Positions 1 through 13,923 of a DNA stretch of 64,000 nucleotides are shown in pieces; position 1 is the stretch's first letter, and every line of letters begins with the position of its first letter. The DNA comes from Coniferiporia sulphurascens (taxonomy: Eukaryota; Basidiomycota; Agaricomycetes; Hymenochaetales; Hymenochaetaceae), in the NCBI GenBank assembly GCA_002794785.1, contig NBBA01000013.1, positions 310,001-374,000 of the forward strand. Reading direction: 5' to 3'. Position numbers and translations under genes: made by a program. The notes below the pieces were generated by a model. That model was not told where the DNA came from and made no database searches. It was given only the letters and a program-made list of their open reading frames with translations.

Positions 1-411
1 GTGGGCTGGAACGTCGACGCTCGATCTCTGCGGGCGCGCAGCGGATTGGACGCGACGACGGAATCAGTCGTCCCAAGGTCTAGGTCGGTCACCATCGCCG
101 TGACCCCGTCTGTCACAATAACCCCTCCGGCACCTCGGACTCGAGCTCCGGCGCGTCGGCAATGCAGTCGACTGCCTTTTACGTACTTAACCTGCACAAC
201 GTGCCTGTCGCTCTCTCCTCCACTCCCCGCCCTCTTTTCATCTCTCGATCTCTCTCTCTCCCCCTCCTCCTCCATCCCCCTCCCCTGGCCCTCGACCGTG
301 TTCTCTTCCTCTCCGCCGTCCCCGCTTATCGCCCACCGCCTCCGCCAGGCCCCTCCATCCACAGATCGATTGCATCCCTCCCGACACCGACGCGGACTTC
401 CTGTCCACGCC
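1..411 (+). promoter_or_regulatory. 5' leader / upstream region of SKN7
   Basis: This stretch is pyrimidine-rich (many CCTCC/CTCTC runs), as is common upstream of fungal genes. The SKN7 frame stays open back to the window start but holds no ATG before 412, so 412 is taken as the start. An ATG at 162 opens another frame that runs past 412 to 605. If the mRNA leader reaches that far, this would be an overlapping upstream ORF. The transcription start cannot be seen. Confidence 0.4.
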
Positions 412-3400
412 ATGGACCAGTCCGCACACTACCACCACCAGTCCCACAACTCCCATCAGTCCCACCATTCCCACCACCCCCGCCAGCAACAGCTCTTCCC
501 CCAGGGCGGCCAGCTCCCCCCGCCCTCCTCCCTTCACCTCCCCATGCCTTCCTTCTCTCGCTCAAATACACTCCCCCCCATCCCCGCAATGTCGCATGTA
601 CCTGACGCGCGATATCCGCCCCCCTCCTATCACCCCTCTCTTGCGACCCCCACTTCCTCCGCAGGTCCCCTCGCTAGCCCTCGCAGTGCTGGTAATCCCG
701 GGTCCCCTTGGTCTACCCACCGCACTAGCAGCTCCCGTGACGAGGTCCATCCCTCCGTCCGCAGGCGCGAGAGCAAGGGAAAGGCCATCGACGGGCCGAG
801 CCCCTCCGACGATCACCGCGAGTCCCAGCGCGTCTCTTCCCGACACCAGCTCCCGCCTCAGGACGCCTCTGCCAAAGACGGGGACGACGGTCTGAGCTCC
901 ACAAGCGATTTCGTCAAGAAGCTTTACAAGTAAGGGTCCGCTTGGCCCCTCACGCATTTTTCTAATTAAAATTTTCAGGATGCTGGAAGACAGCTCGTTT
1001 GCGCATGTCGTGTCTTGGAATCAGGCCGGAGATGCCTTCGTGGTCAAGGTCAGCAGACCACCTTCTTTACTCGGTCTATTATTACTTGCTGACAGCTCAG
1101 AACTCAGGACATGAATGAATTCACAAAGTCTATACTACCGCGGATGTTCAAGCATTCAAACTTTGCTAGCTTCGTGCGACAGTTGAATAAATACGATTTT
1201 CACAAGGTAGTGCAAAGAGCGATAGATAGATTGCCTGATGTCTGATAGTTTAAGCTCCCACAGGTCAAGAACTCCGACGACAATCAGTTTGGGGAGCATG
1301 TATGTCGCGTTTGCCCAGTGGGTCAGCTGCGGTTTTCCTAAATTAAAATTTGCCTTTTCAGAGTTGGACGTTCAGACACCCGGATTTCCAGATTGACCGG
1401 CGGGACGCGCTTGAGAACATCAAACGGAAAGTTCCTGCCCAGCGTAAATCGGGCGTGAACTTGCGGGGTAGCGCCGGCTCGCCTGGCGTATCACCTGCTG
1501 ATGGCGTTGATAACGTGGTCGTACAATCACTCCAAGCGCAGGTCGAACAATTATCGCAGGCTCACGATGAAATGGCGCAGCACATACGTCATCTTGAGAG
1601 CAATTATCAAAGTGTTCTGGGAGAAATGGTCAACTTTCAGCGGAACATGGCCCAACAGGATGGATTAATGCAGAACTTGATCCAGTATTTTTTGCAACTC
1701 GAGAATGGTGGGTAATGTCCCGCATTGGACCGGTCCCATTCATTTTCTTCCAGCACCACTCTTTTTTTATTTCTCTTTGTTTCTTTTTTTATTATTTTTA
1801 TCGCTTTCCTTATCTCTCCACATGTTGAATATAGCCTGATTAATCTCTCCTCTCTTTCCTTCTTTCCTTCTATATGCGTCACCTACCCGCACGCACGCAA
1901 TGTGGTGAATTTCATTAGCCAAGATCAAGGAAGAGCAAAACGCAAATAATGGGAGTGGGGCAGGGGATGGAGGGGGAGGTACGTTTGCAGACCAGAACCC
2001 ATTTGTGGCGGCTAGGGAAGCACAGAGGATGGTTGGGAATTACCCGGAGGACGACGTTGCACGAGCGTCGCTCGAGCAACTCAACGAGATCTCCCGTCGC
2101 GCGACTGCAGCCGGAATGACCTTCACAAATGGTGCTGTCAACAATGGAGGTAATCGGCCGGTGACACCCGGCTCGGCACAACGCATTCTCACCGCCGCGG
2201 CGGATATGCTGCAAAATCAGGGTCAGCAGCAGGGTGCACAACAGCAGAGTCCGGGCCAAGGTCAGAACCGCACTCCGCCAGGCGCGTCCTCGCTTTCGAA
2301 TCTTAGTCGCGAGGACGCGCTCCAGCGCATTGAAGAGCTTGCCCGGCAAAGACCTGCGTCTGCGAGCGGTCGGGGCGTAGGTATACAGCAAAGTGTGGCC
2401 CAGCAACAGGTGTTGCCGAGTGTGCAGTACGCGAGCGGCTCGGAGCCGTTCATCATGCCGGGCCCGGAATCGGGCGCGCTTGACTTGTATGCTGGCGGCG
2501 GCGGCAGTCCGTCTGCTGCGACAAGTATTACGCACTCAGGTCTGCAGGTGTTCACGCTCGGACACCTCATGCCAAAGTCTACGGGCGACGATGACAGTGC
2601 AATCTGGAGTTTCGACCCTGTGCGTGCAGAGATCGTGCAGCAGCAACAACAGCAGCAACAACACCAACAGCACCAGCACCAGCAACAACAACAACAACAA
2701 CAACAACAGCAACAGCAGCAGCAACACCAACAACAGCAGGCTGCATCGGCTGCTGCACAGGCGTCGTATGCATCCTCGTCGACAAATGGCGCATCGTCTT
2801 CCGCATTGGATGACGGGGACTATGATGCAAGTCTAGACGGTGGTCCTGTCTCACGGCCTGGGAGTGCCCAAAAGCTACGCGTGCGCCGCTCTACGTTTGT
2901 CCCTGGATGGGCTGTTCCCCCGCGCGTGTTGCTTGTGGACGACGACGCTGTCAGTCGGAAGCTCTCGAGCAAGTTCCTGCAGGTATTCGGGTGCACGATT
3001 GATGTCGCCGTTGACGGCGTGGTCGCTGTCAACAAGATGAACTTGGAGAAGTACGACTTAGTGCTTATGGTATGTCGACATCTCAGTTGTTTGTGCCTGT
3101 CAACTACTAATTAGTGAGTATGTGATCGCAGGATATTGTCATGCCGAAGCTTGATGGTGTATCAGCTACATCATTAATCCGACAATTCGACGCCATGACG
3201 CCAATCATATCGATGACAAGCAACTCGAAGCCGAACGAGATCATGACCTACTACAGCCACGGTAAGCTGCCGCCGGTGGTCCTGTGTCGGTTGCGTGTTT
3301 TATATCTTTTCTGTCCTTTCTAGGTATGAATGATATCCTCCCCAAGCCCTTCACCAAGGAGGGTCTGTTGAGCATGCTTGAGGTTTGTCTCTTGTCCTCT

Positions 3401-3772
3401 ATAAAATTTACCTATTCCGAATTTTAACGTTCTGTATTTTAGAAACATCTCACGCATCTCAAAACCATCCAACAACTGGCCAGAGTACCACGCTCTGTGG
3501 GCATTCCTCCGTTATCTGACAGTCAGTTTGACCAGGCGCTCATGGTGACAGCGGCGAATCCTCCGGCACCGGACGATGATGGCGGGAAGATCAACCCACT
3601 TGCGGGTATGGGCCTCTCGGACGAGGAGTACGCCACGATCCTCCAGGGCATCGTCAATGGCGAATCTTTCCAGGGACTCAATCCAAACTTCAACTTAATC
3701 GAGAAGAGAGTTCTCGAGGATGCCTCGGACGGGCGCGACAGCAAGCGCGGGCGGTTCGAAGTTATCGAATGA
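412..3772 (+). CDS. skn7: SKN7/PRR1-type transcription factor with HSF DNA-binding and response-regulator receiver domains
   Basis: Nine exons join in phase: 412-929, 979-1048, 1108-1206, 1264-1299, 1362-1707, 1919-3069, 3132-3261, 3324-3382 and 3443-3772, giving about 912 residues. An HSF-type DNA-binding domain lies at about residues 168-255 ([35 protein letters not shown]). A coiled coil follows ([18 protein letters not shown]), then a Gln/His-rich linker, then a receiver at about 690-805. The receiver has the acidic pocket VDDDA, phospho-acceptor Asp in [13 protein letters not shown] (codon 741, first codon of exon 7), the conserved Thr in SMTSNSK and the Lys in LPKPF. The pairing of these two domains defines the Skn7/Prr1 family, nuclear output of a multistep phosphorelay for osmotic, oxidative and wall stress. 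The donor at 1708 (GTGGGT) was chosen over GTAATG at 1712 because only it keeps frame. Confidence 0.93.
2638..2739 (+). repeat. CAG/CAA trinucleotide tract encoding poly-Gln/His in SKN7
   Basis: About 34 codons, nearly all CAG or CAA with scattered CAC/CAT/CAG interruptions, encode a Gln tract with isolated His. It lies between the coiled-coil region and the receiver. A reverse-strand Leu/Val reading frame across it is only its shadow. Confidence 0.9.
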
Positions 3773-4731
3773 GCGCCGGCGGTGTTTTATAATCTTTTTT
3801 TTCGTTCTATCTCCTTTTTCTTTCTTTTCTTAGATATTGTTTTCGACAATGCTGTGTAATTCACGCCTTTGCACTTGTGCACCTCAGCCTAACCCCTTTT
3901 TGGCTTATTCCAATTCACAATTAGTCCTTCCCCGGAACTGGGCTGCCAGCTTTACTTTTTAGCATCCTTCGTTGATCGTTGACGCCCCCCTTCCCATTTT
4001 CTTGATTTTCTCCCGCATCCGCACCCCTTCCCCTCTGTTGTCACTCCACGCCGCAAGCGACGCCTCCCAAATACCACACATATACAACCCTCGGCCCTCC
4101 AAATCACCGCCCATCTAAACGATCTCATACTTACATAGTAGTAGCAGCGCAGTTGCCGGGGATCTTTTTCAAAAATAATCTGACGCCGGCTCTAGGGCCT
4201 TTGCTGCTTTTCTTGATTTTTGTTACACCCCCTTTTCCTTTCAACCCTTTTACTACTACTACGCCGAGCACCAAGCATTGGGCGCCCAGTATCTTTTACC
4301 GCCATTTTTTCTGTTTTCTTTTCGTACTAATGCGGCATGTAGCAATTATGGATGTATTGTACAAATTGTATTTGCGTGCGAGCAAGACGCGTACGGCCAC
4401 AGAAAACAGGAGTGTTGGGATACTTGCACGGTACATGTGGTACAGAGGGCGAATCTGAGATATAGCGAGCGTTGTTCCATGGAAACGCCTGTGCACTTCG
4501 CTCGGACTACGTACCTCTCCTTACCCCAAAATAGCTTGGTCGTATTGAATTCCAAATAAAGGAATTTGTGGGGCGCTGAGTCAAGAAACTGAACTGGAAT
4601 GCTATGCCATACACACGCGTAATTTTGCTACTGACGTACGGTGTTCGAATTATGCCCGCCCACCTCTCTTGCTTCCGCCTGTCCGCTGCGGCAGGCATAT
4701 CGCGCCCCCCGCGTCTTCATTCCCTTACACG
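3773..4731 (+). other. SKN7 3' region and spacer before the receiver paralog
   Basis: No gene is seen. T-rich sequence directly after the stop looks like 3' UTR. Two blocks recur in the same order downstream of the neighbouring receiver gene: CAATGCTGTGTAA at about 3847-3859 (copy at 5865-5877), and a 24-nt block at 4333-4356 (copy at 6107-6130, one mismatch). An AATAAA lies near 4555. The last ~170 bp should contain the promoter of the next gene. Confidence 0.6.
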
Positions 4732-5785
4732 ATGTTCAAGTCCCCAGGCGCTGCCGACTCGGAGAACGCCCGCGCCGGCCACCGCTCTGGAGGCGGCGCG
4801 CCGCAGCCATACGCTCGGGCAACTGGGGCGGTGTCGCGTACGGCGACGCACACGGTGGATAACGGAGATAGCGACAAGGGCGTGGCGGATGCCGCGATCT
4901 TGCGAGCGCAGAGGGCGGGTCGTTCTGCGTCGTCCGTCCCAAAGAATGGATGGGCCGTCCCGCCGCGTGTGCTGCTCGTAGACGACGACGCCGTCTACCG
5001 CAGACTCACAGGCAAGTTCCTGCAGGCGCTCGAGTGTACTATTGATGTTGCCGTCGATGGCGTGGGCGCGGTTAGTAAGGTTACTCAGGAGAAATACGAC
5101 TTGGTGTTGATGGTTAGTCGGCGATGCCCTCCCCCCCTCCCTTTGTTCGCGGTGTCTGTCTGCAGTGTCAGCCGTTGATTGGGAGGCTAGGATATCGTCA
5201 TGCCGGGGCTCGATGGTGTTTCGGCTACGATTACTATCCGGCAGTTCGATTCCGAGACGCCTATTGTAGCGACGACAAGTAACTCGAAACCGAATGAGGT
5301 CGCGGTTTATTACAGTCGTGGTAAGGAGATATCAGTTAATCCGCATCGGATCCTTATTCAAACTTCTGTTATCTCCAGGCATGCAAGATGTCCTACCCAA
5401 GCCTTTCACCAAAGAGGGTCTGTCGAGCGTGCTGGAGGTTTGCAGTTTTTCTTCTGAACTTGACTTGTCACGGACACTTACCCTGCACACTCAGAAACAC
5501 CTCGCGCATCTCAAACACATTACGCGACAGGTCGCAGTCCCGTCGATAGACGTCCACCAGTTGTCAGCCCAGTTCGAGCAGTCGCTAGTGATAAAGTCGG
5601 CAAACCCGTCGGCGTCGAACAAGAGCGGTGTGAAAATCAAGCTGCGTCGCGGTGCGGGTACAACTCTGTCCGAAGAGGAGTACGCTGGTAGTGTTACGGT
5701 CCTCCGGGGCGTAATCGACGATGACGAATCTATCAAAATCTCCACTACCTCGATGAACGTAACCCCGGGCGGTTTGCTATCATAG
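4732..5785 (+). CDS. Stand-alone response-regulator receiver protein, tandem partial paralog of SKN7
   Basis: Four exons: 4732-5112, 5191-5320, 5379-5437 and 5495-5785, giving 286 residues. The N-terminal ~75 residues are Gly/Ala/Arg-rich and include no HSF domain. A receiver follows: [14 protein letters not shown], phospho-Asp in LVLMDIVMPGLDG (D128), Thr in ATTSNSK, and Lys in LPKPFTKEG. All residues needed for phosphotransfer are therefore present. The C-terminal tail still resembles that of SKN7 (KHLAHLKHI, LSEEEYA). The three introns sit at the same places and phases (0, 1, 0) as the last three of SKN7, and the internal exons have identical lengths (130 and 59 nt). Origin by partial tandem duplication is clear. 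Having lost the DNA-binding domain, it could act as a phosphate sink, an SSK1- or SPO0F-like intermediate, or a competitor of SKN7; these roles are inference. Confidence 0.88.
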
Positions 5786-6455
5786 ATTAATTTTTTCTTT
5801 TCTTTTTTTGAGATATCCACCCCATTCCTGCTTTTCCTTTCTCTCATAGACTGTCGCTGTTCAACAATGCTGTGTAAATCTCTTCGCGCGATGCTTTCAC
5901 GTGCTTTAGTGTTTTCGGTTTTGCTGTCTGCCCCTTTGTATTGGTCGTTGGGTTGGGTTATCATTCACTTCATCTCTATCTGTTCCTGTTGTCACGCCAT
6001 TGGTTCCCTCCCACCTTATAGACACTAGCAGCGGTGGTTGGTATCCTATTTGAACAATCCTTCCATGTCTCCTTGGCTTTTCATTTTGCATACTCGCACT
6101 TATATACGGCATGTAGCAATTGTGGATGTAACCATCGGATCTATGTACCTGGTTTCTCAAACAAGAATGTTGATAATCTAAAGGTCGTGGTCTAGAGTCG
6201 GTCCCTTCCTGACGAATAGCCTTTTTAACGTCAACGTCTCCTTCTTGGCCGAACTCAGATGCGTCAAGCGTATTTGTCCTTTTCTGATATCCTGATATCG
6301 CGGATACGGTAAGCGAGCCCTTAGATAATAAATAACGGGAAAAGAGATCATGCAATCGTCCATGGGAAATGTATTCCCGTTTGTTCCTAATAAATACAAA
6401 TGCGTCGAGGAAGAAACAAAAAAAGAAAGCCCAAGGGGCACATAAAATACGCGCA
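5786..6455. other. Convergent 3' region between the receiver gene and RER2
   Basis: No gene is supported. The first ~350 bp look like the 3' UTR of the receiver gene, with blocks shared with the SKN7 3' region at 5865-5877 and 6107-6130. The rest is the 3' flank of RER2. Minus-strand open frames here are read-through of RER2 exons into introns and UTR. Confidence 0.5.
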
Positions 6456-7621
6456 TCACTCCTCCTTGGCCCCCGCCTCCACCGCCGCTCCCACGCACAC
6501 GGTCCGTGCCCCGCGTCTTCGACGCCCCCAGACCTTGCGCTGGTACGCGAGGAGGATGGGCAGGAGGTGACGCACGCCAAAGTCGGGCCAGAGACACGAC
6601 ACGAAGTGTATCTGCGTGTCCTCCGCGCACTGCCAGAGGAGGTAGTCGCTCAGGTGGCGCACGCCGCTTGTGCGCACGAGGATGTCGAGGGGTGGGCTGC
6701 CGGAGCGGGAGGTCATGAGGTGTGAGGCGATGGTGTGTTCTGTGATCGTGCTGGTTGAGCGGGGGGGGGGTTAGTGGATGGTGATTGTTTTTGCCTAAAG
6801 GGGGAGGGGGGACGCACGAGGTGTCGAGGTTGGCGTCGAGGGTGTGTTTGACTGTTCTGTCGATCGCTGTGGCGATTTCGTCGCGAGATGTGTACGGCAT
6901 GCAGAGGTTCAGGATGGCTCTGAGGCGACGGGGGAGAGATCAGAGAGGAGGATTAAAGAAGGGAGAGCGAAAGGACGGACGGAACGTACTTGTTGTTATG
7001 CTGCGTCATGCGTTCTGCTTTCCGTACAACTTCCAATACGTCCGCGGGCAGCAGCGACGTCCGTCCTATCACGCATAGTCGGACGCCGTACTCGTCGAGC
7101 AGGTTCCTACGCATAGTTAGTTATTCCATTCGGGTTATTTATCGCAGTCGGAAAAAAAAAACGGCGTCGTTTGGGGAGACGCACCCTTTTTCGCAGAGCT
7201 CGTTGAGGCTGTCTCTTGCCAGCTGCATGAGCGCGTTTACCTCCTCCGGTGAGCGCTTGAAGTTCTCGATGGAGAACGCGTACACCGAGACGCACTGGAT
7301 GTGCAAGTCCAGACACACTTCCAGGAGCTGTGCGTAACAGCCACGGAAAACCACATAAAAATAGACAGTAATATCGTCAGCAAAAAAATACAAGCACGGA
7401 AAACCAGCTAGAGAGCGCACCCGCCGCAGCGTCTGGAAGCCATCGGCATGCCCGCGGAAGACCTCCATGTGCTTCCCCCGGGCGTAGCGCCTGTTCCCAT
7501 CCATGATGAACGCGACGTGGCGCGGGATCGGGCCCGCCGAGAGCACTGCGAACACGGCGCGTTCTGCGCGCCGCCTCAGCAGCGCGTACAGCCAGAGGAG
7601 AAAGGTGAAGAGCGCAAACAT
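6456..7621 (-). CDS. rer2: Dehydrodolichyl diphosphate synthase (cis-prenyltransferase, Rer2/Srt1 family)
   Basis: Five exons on the minus strand: 7621-7421, 7327-7185, 7106-6990, 6919-6818 and 6750-6456, giving 285 residues. A hydrophobic N-terminal segment (FALFTFLLWLYALL) suggests ER-membrane association. Family motifs follow in order: HVAFIMDGNRRYA with the catalytic Asp, VSVYAFSIENFKRS, LCVIGRTSLLP, AILNLCMPYTSRDEI, LVRTSGVRHLSDYLLWQ and FVSCLWPDFG. The enzyme elongates farnesyl diphosphate with isopentenyl diphosphate to make dolichol precursors for glycosylation. Length matches the yeast enzymes. A small subunit partner (Nus1 type) is expected but not in this window. The start was chosen as the first ATG before the hydrophobic segment. 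Confidence 0.93.
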
Positions 7622-8002
7622 AGGGCGTGGGAAGAAAGCGCGCTTTCGCTTTTGGACCCCTTGGTGACGTGGATTTTCTTTTGACGGACGCCGACGATGA
7701 TATGATGGCTAGCCGCCAGCTTAAGCTTGCCAGGCGAGGTCAGACTTGAATTGATGAGCGGAAAAAAATACACGTTTATACAAATTTCTATGAAGGGCGT
7801 GCAAGGTCTAGGGAAGTACACAGCAATACGACGGATAGCTCAATGATGGATCCAAAAATAAAAAGAAGGAAATAAAAAAGGATGAGGTTACTCGCTAAGT
7901 ATTGGTACACCTCAATGGACCCTTCCGAGAGCGTTCTCGTCTTCTTCTGATGAGCCAGCGCGAACGGGTAAATAAGATATTAACATTTAGCGATAAGGCC
8001 GG
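7622..8002 (-). promoter_or_regulatory. RER2 upstream region / 3' flank of PTR2
   Basis: No gene is supported. It should hold the RER2 promoter and the 3' UTR of the peptide transporter, both on the minus strand. Confidence 0.4.
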
Positions 8003-10031
8003 CTAACCGTTATGATCACGACGCCAGAAGCAGAGATAAAATAGGTTGCCCGCGACGAATGTAGCGACCGCGATTCCTGCGTAGTTGCTGACGAGATTTG
8101 GATCCCGGGCGAATGATGCAAGAGCAACGTTCATCATCTGTCCCAATGTCAACCCAGTGGATTGTGCAAGAAGGCAGGCACTTACACTTCCTACGGCGGA
8201 CATGAGCAGGAAGATGCTCATAACAACTGACTTCATGCGCTTTGGCGCTTTGTTATAGGCATACTCAAGCCCTGTGATCGACGCGAATATTTCGGAAACG
8301 GCAATGAGTACCTGTTGTGAAGAATGTGTTAAGGATAGTGAGAGGACAAGAGGAAGATAATGACTTACATAGCTTGGGACTTGTACCCATACGCTGATGG
8401 AGCTCGGCTGAGCACATGTACCAACATATTTTCCGCACGGGTTTGTGCGATAAATGTAATGCTGAAGCACCGCACTATACACCATCGCAAGCGCCGCGAA
8501 CATGAATCCGAGCCATATTCGGAAGATCGGCCGTACCACAATACCAGCACGGCGCAAGCCGGGATAGACTACGATATCCATGACTGGGATGAGAAAAACG
8601 AGGGCAAGGGGATTGAAGTTCGCGAGAAGATCGTTCGGAGTGCCGTGCGTGGTCATGGTAGCGGCCATCGAGATGAGATTAGTTGCAATTTGGTTATAGG
8701 CCATCCAGTACAAAGGGAAGAAGAGCGTAATCTGGCAGGCGCGCACCGTACGCTTGACCTCGTCGACGAAAGCATCGTCCCAGGTAATCCAAGAGGTTCC
8801 TATGCCTTCGTCGGGAGATCCTCTCGATTCAGTAAAAGAGCTCGGCTTTGCGCGATCCCAGACGCCTGAGGTCCTGGCCTTTACGAGCTAAATGGAGGAC
8901 ATGCTTTCAAAAAAGACGTTATACTCACCTCCGTAAAAAATCTGATGGGATGTGATAAGGACCCCTTGAGTGCGAGCCTGGTCACTTTATAGACCTCTAC
9001 GAGTATGCTTCCGCGGGGAGGCACTTTGTAATACAACTTTCTACCCGAGACGAGTACGAGAGGCGTGCCTATAAAGACAGCCGTCGGAAGCGCGAAGGCG
9101 GCCCAGAAACCGACACGTCTCTCAAGTTGTGTCGTGACACTAGCGGAGAGCGATCCAACGTTTATGCACCAGTAGAAAAGATTATAGATGCGCGATATGG
9201 TCACGTTTGGGTCCACAATGACGCGTTCGCCAGAAGCTGTGATGCGGATGAACATATCCGTTTTACGGTACTGATCCGCTACAAGAGGAGAAACATTTGC
9301 TGTGTGATATTTTTGAGTAAGACTCTTGAAATCGCGTCGAATAGTTTACTTTTTATGCCCCCGGTTCCCGCCGCAACTATAAGGGCACCAACAAGCCATC
9401 CTGGCAGACCCAATCCTGCTTTCAAAGAAGCAGGAAACGAAGTGGCTGTAATTATTAACAGACCAACGAAGTACACGGCGCAAAAAACTGTGATTGTCTT
9501 GTATCTTCCCCATTTCGCGTCCGCGATGATTGCTCCGAACAGAGGGAATACGTATGCAAAAGTGGTAAACACCTGCTGGAGTCCGGTGGCGGTCGACTGG
9601 CCGAGGTTGAGTGCACCGGCGGGAACAGGGTCGCTGACCGACGCTGGGGCACCTGTGCCTTTCCCACCAGCCGGAAGCGGATTCTGCAGGTAGTTCTGGA
9701 AGACGCCTGACAGTCCGTAATATGCGAAACGCTCGCAGAGTTCGACGATAACAACAGTGAATGCAGCAAAGGGAATGTCGTCGACAACTCTTCGAAGAGT
9801 GCGCTTGTCTTCTTCCGTCGGAGATTCCGCGCTATCTTTCTGCTCGGGATCCTTCTCGTCGTCTGGGACGTCGGAGTATCCGATGGTATTGGTTTCCGTC
9901 ACCGACACGGGCTCGGATGATTGGAGCACGGTATCTGCATTCTGTAGGGGTATGTAATCGTAGGCGGGTTGCCCGACGCTGGTGCTGGCTAATCTGCGAA
10001 AGACGCGTTTAAATAATCTTTCGCCGACCAT
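8003..10031 (-). CDS. ptr2: PTR2-type proton-coupled di/tripeptide transporter (POT family)
   Basis: Five exons on the minus strand: 10031-9350, 9299-8929, 8887-8369, 8311-8186 and 8137-8003, giving 610 residues with about 12 hydrophobic segments. Family signatures are present: ELCERFAYYGLSG in the first helix, FAYVFPLFGAIIADAKWGR, GTGGIKTNVSPLVADQY, FYWCINVGSL and FFPLYWMAYNQ. The acidic N-terminal tail is cytosolic in this family. The transporter imports small peptides at the plasma membrane. The start is the ATG at 10031; the frame extends a little further with no ATG. The last intron (8138-8185, 48 nt) has no stop and is a multiple of three, so an ORF-only call would wrongly keep it. Removing it gives SAVGSMMNVALA, which fits the final helix. 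Confidence 0.92.
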
Positions 10032-10517
10032 GAGCTCGTGGACATGAAGCAAAGAAGCTAGTCAATAGTTAGCACTATTGGCGCCGTATGTACAAGAGTA
10101 CAGTTCTGTCAACCTTTCTGCGTAGTCCACGTTTGCGTCAACCGCTATTGAGACTAGCAATCAGAGGGCTTCACCGGGCCCGGCGGGCCTACGTCGGACG
10201 AGATACGGGAACGTTCTTTAGCAAAGAATATACAATGTATAATGGCCCTGTCAATATACGTGGTGTGTGTGTGTGTATATACTCACACAGATAGTGCGGG
10301 CTATACAAATGCGACCGACGTGCATAAACCCTGTAGTAACAGCAAAGCAGTGGATGCAACCGGCGACTTCAACTTACGGACGAACCCTGGAAGTTCGATA
10401 GACGCTTATGGAAATTCGCGGGGTGATGACTCAGACGCATTCTATTTCGTCACCCACGACCCATCAATCAACTTTCCTATCAACCACCACTACCACGCAC
10501 TCATTCCAAGCAACATA
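10032..10517. promoter_or_regulatory. Divergent promoter region between PTR2 (-) and DBP2 (+)
   Basis: About 486 bp lie between two start codons pointing apart, so promoters of both genes must be here. It contains a GT-dinucleotide run at 10262-10276. I see no protein-coding content and no certain TATA box. Confidence 0.6.
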
Positions 10518-13119
<2,602 letters not shown>

Positions 13120-13923
13120 AGGCTTACCACAACTGGGAACGCCCAACTTCTCTGCAACTGAGTTTGTCTCTTTCGCTGTAAGATAGAATATTTGCTTGCA
13201 CCTGTGTTCAGGTACGGAATTTGTACATCACATCGTGTACACTTGCGGACATCATTACATCAATGTGAATGTATTTGCTCAGCGACATGCTGGTACGCCC
13301 TCGCACGGTTGGCCCAAACGACGGGAGGCGGATGTAACGAGATTCGCGAATAGGAGCGATGAGTTGCACTCCTTGACGACTGCAGTCGGCAATCAACGGG
13401 TCGATCCAGGAAAGGGCTGTCCTGATAGATGCGAACTTTCCAATAATGATCGACGCGAACCTGAATCTTCTGCCTGTAAGTTCCCATCCCCCCATCCTGA
13501 TTCTCCATATCATAGGTACTTTGATTGCACCTTTATGCGCACCTATCGTGGCCATATTGCAGGCATTCTTTCGGTTTGTTCCTTGCAAAGATTCCCTTCG
13601 CTTCTTAAAGTCATCCCTAGTCGTCCCTCTCGAGCTCGGCTCGTATAGTATGGGTGTGTTTAATCAATACATTCGCGCCTACCTGACGGCAAGCAAGGGG
13701 GAGCGCTCAGTGTGGTGTTGCATCATGTCTGCTACATTTGAAACCTGGGCCATCACCGCCTTCGCGCCCAACTGGTGTACAGGGGAGCATGTGTCGATGC
13801 AAACCTTACGCGATCATGATCATAATGGAGATCCGGGCGAACCAGTACTTAATGCCCACTCGCTGATACTGGACATCCCCAGGCTTGCGTCCTTTTTCTT
13901 TCTTTCCTTCTTCCCTCTCGGTC
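13120..13923 (+). other. Spacer between DBP2 and the first SH3 gene
   Basis: It holds the DBP2 3' UTR and the promoter/leader of the SH3 gene. An open frame at 13446-13955 has no recognisable domain. It contains a possible leader intron (GTAAGT at 13477 to ATAG near 13517), but splicing it gives only a 12-codon ORF, so no protein is called. Confidence 0.4.

Noticed and set aside
162..605. 147-residue frame overlapping the SKN7 start
   Set aside because: Pro/Leu-rich translation of a CT-rich leader; at most a possible uORF, with no evidence that the mRNA begins upstream of it.
2536..2733. Minus-strand Leu/Val-repeat protein
   Set aside because: It is only the reverse complement of the CAG/CAA tract of SKN7.
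6178..6900. 240-residue minus-strand frame near RER2
   Set aside because: It begins inside RER2 exon 4 and reads through the intron and beyond; only the first part (MPYTSRDEIATAID) is real coding sequence.
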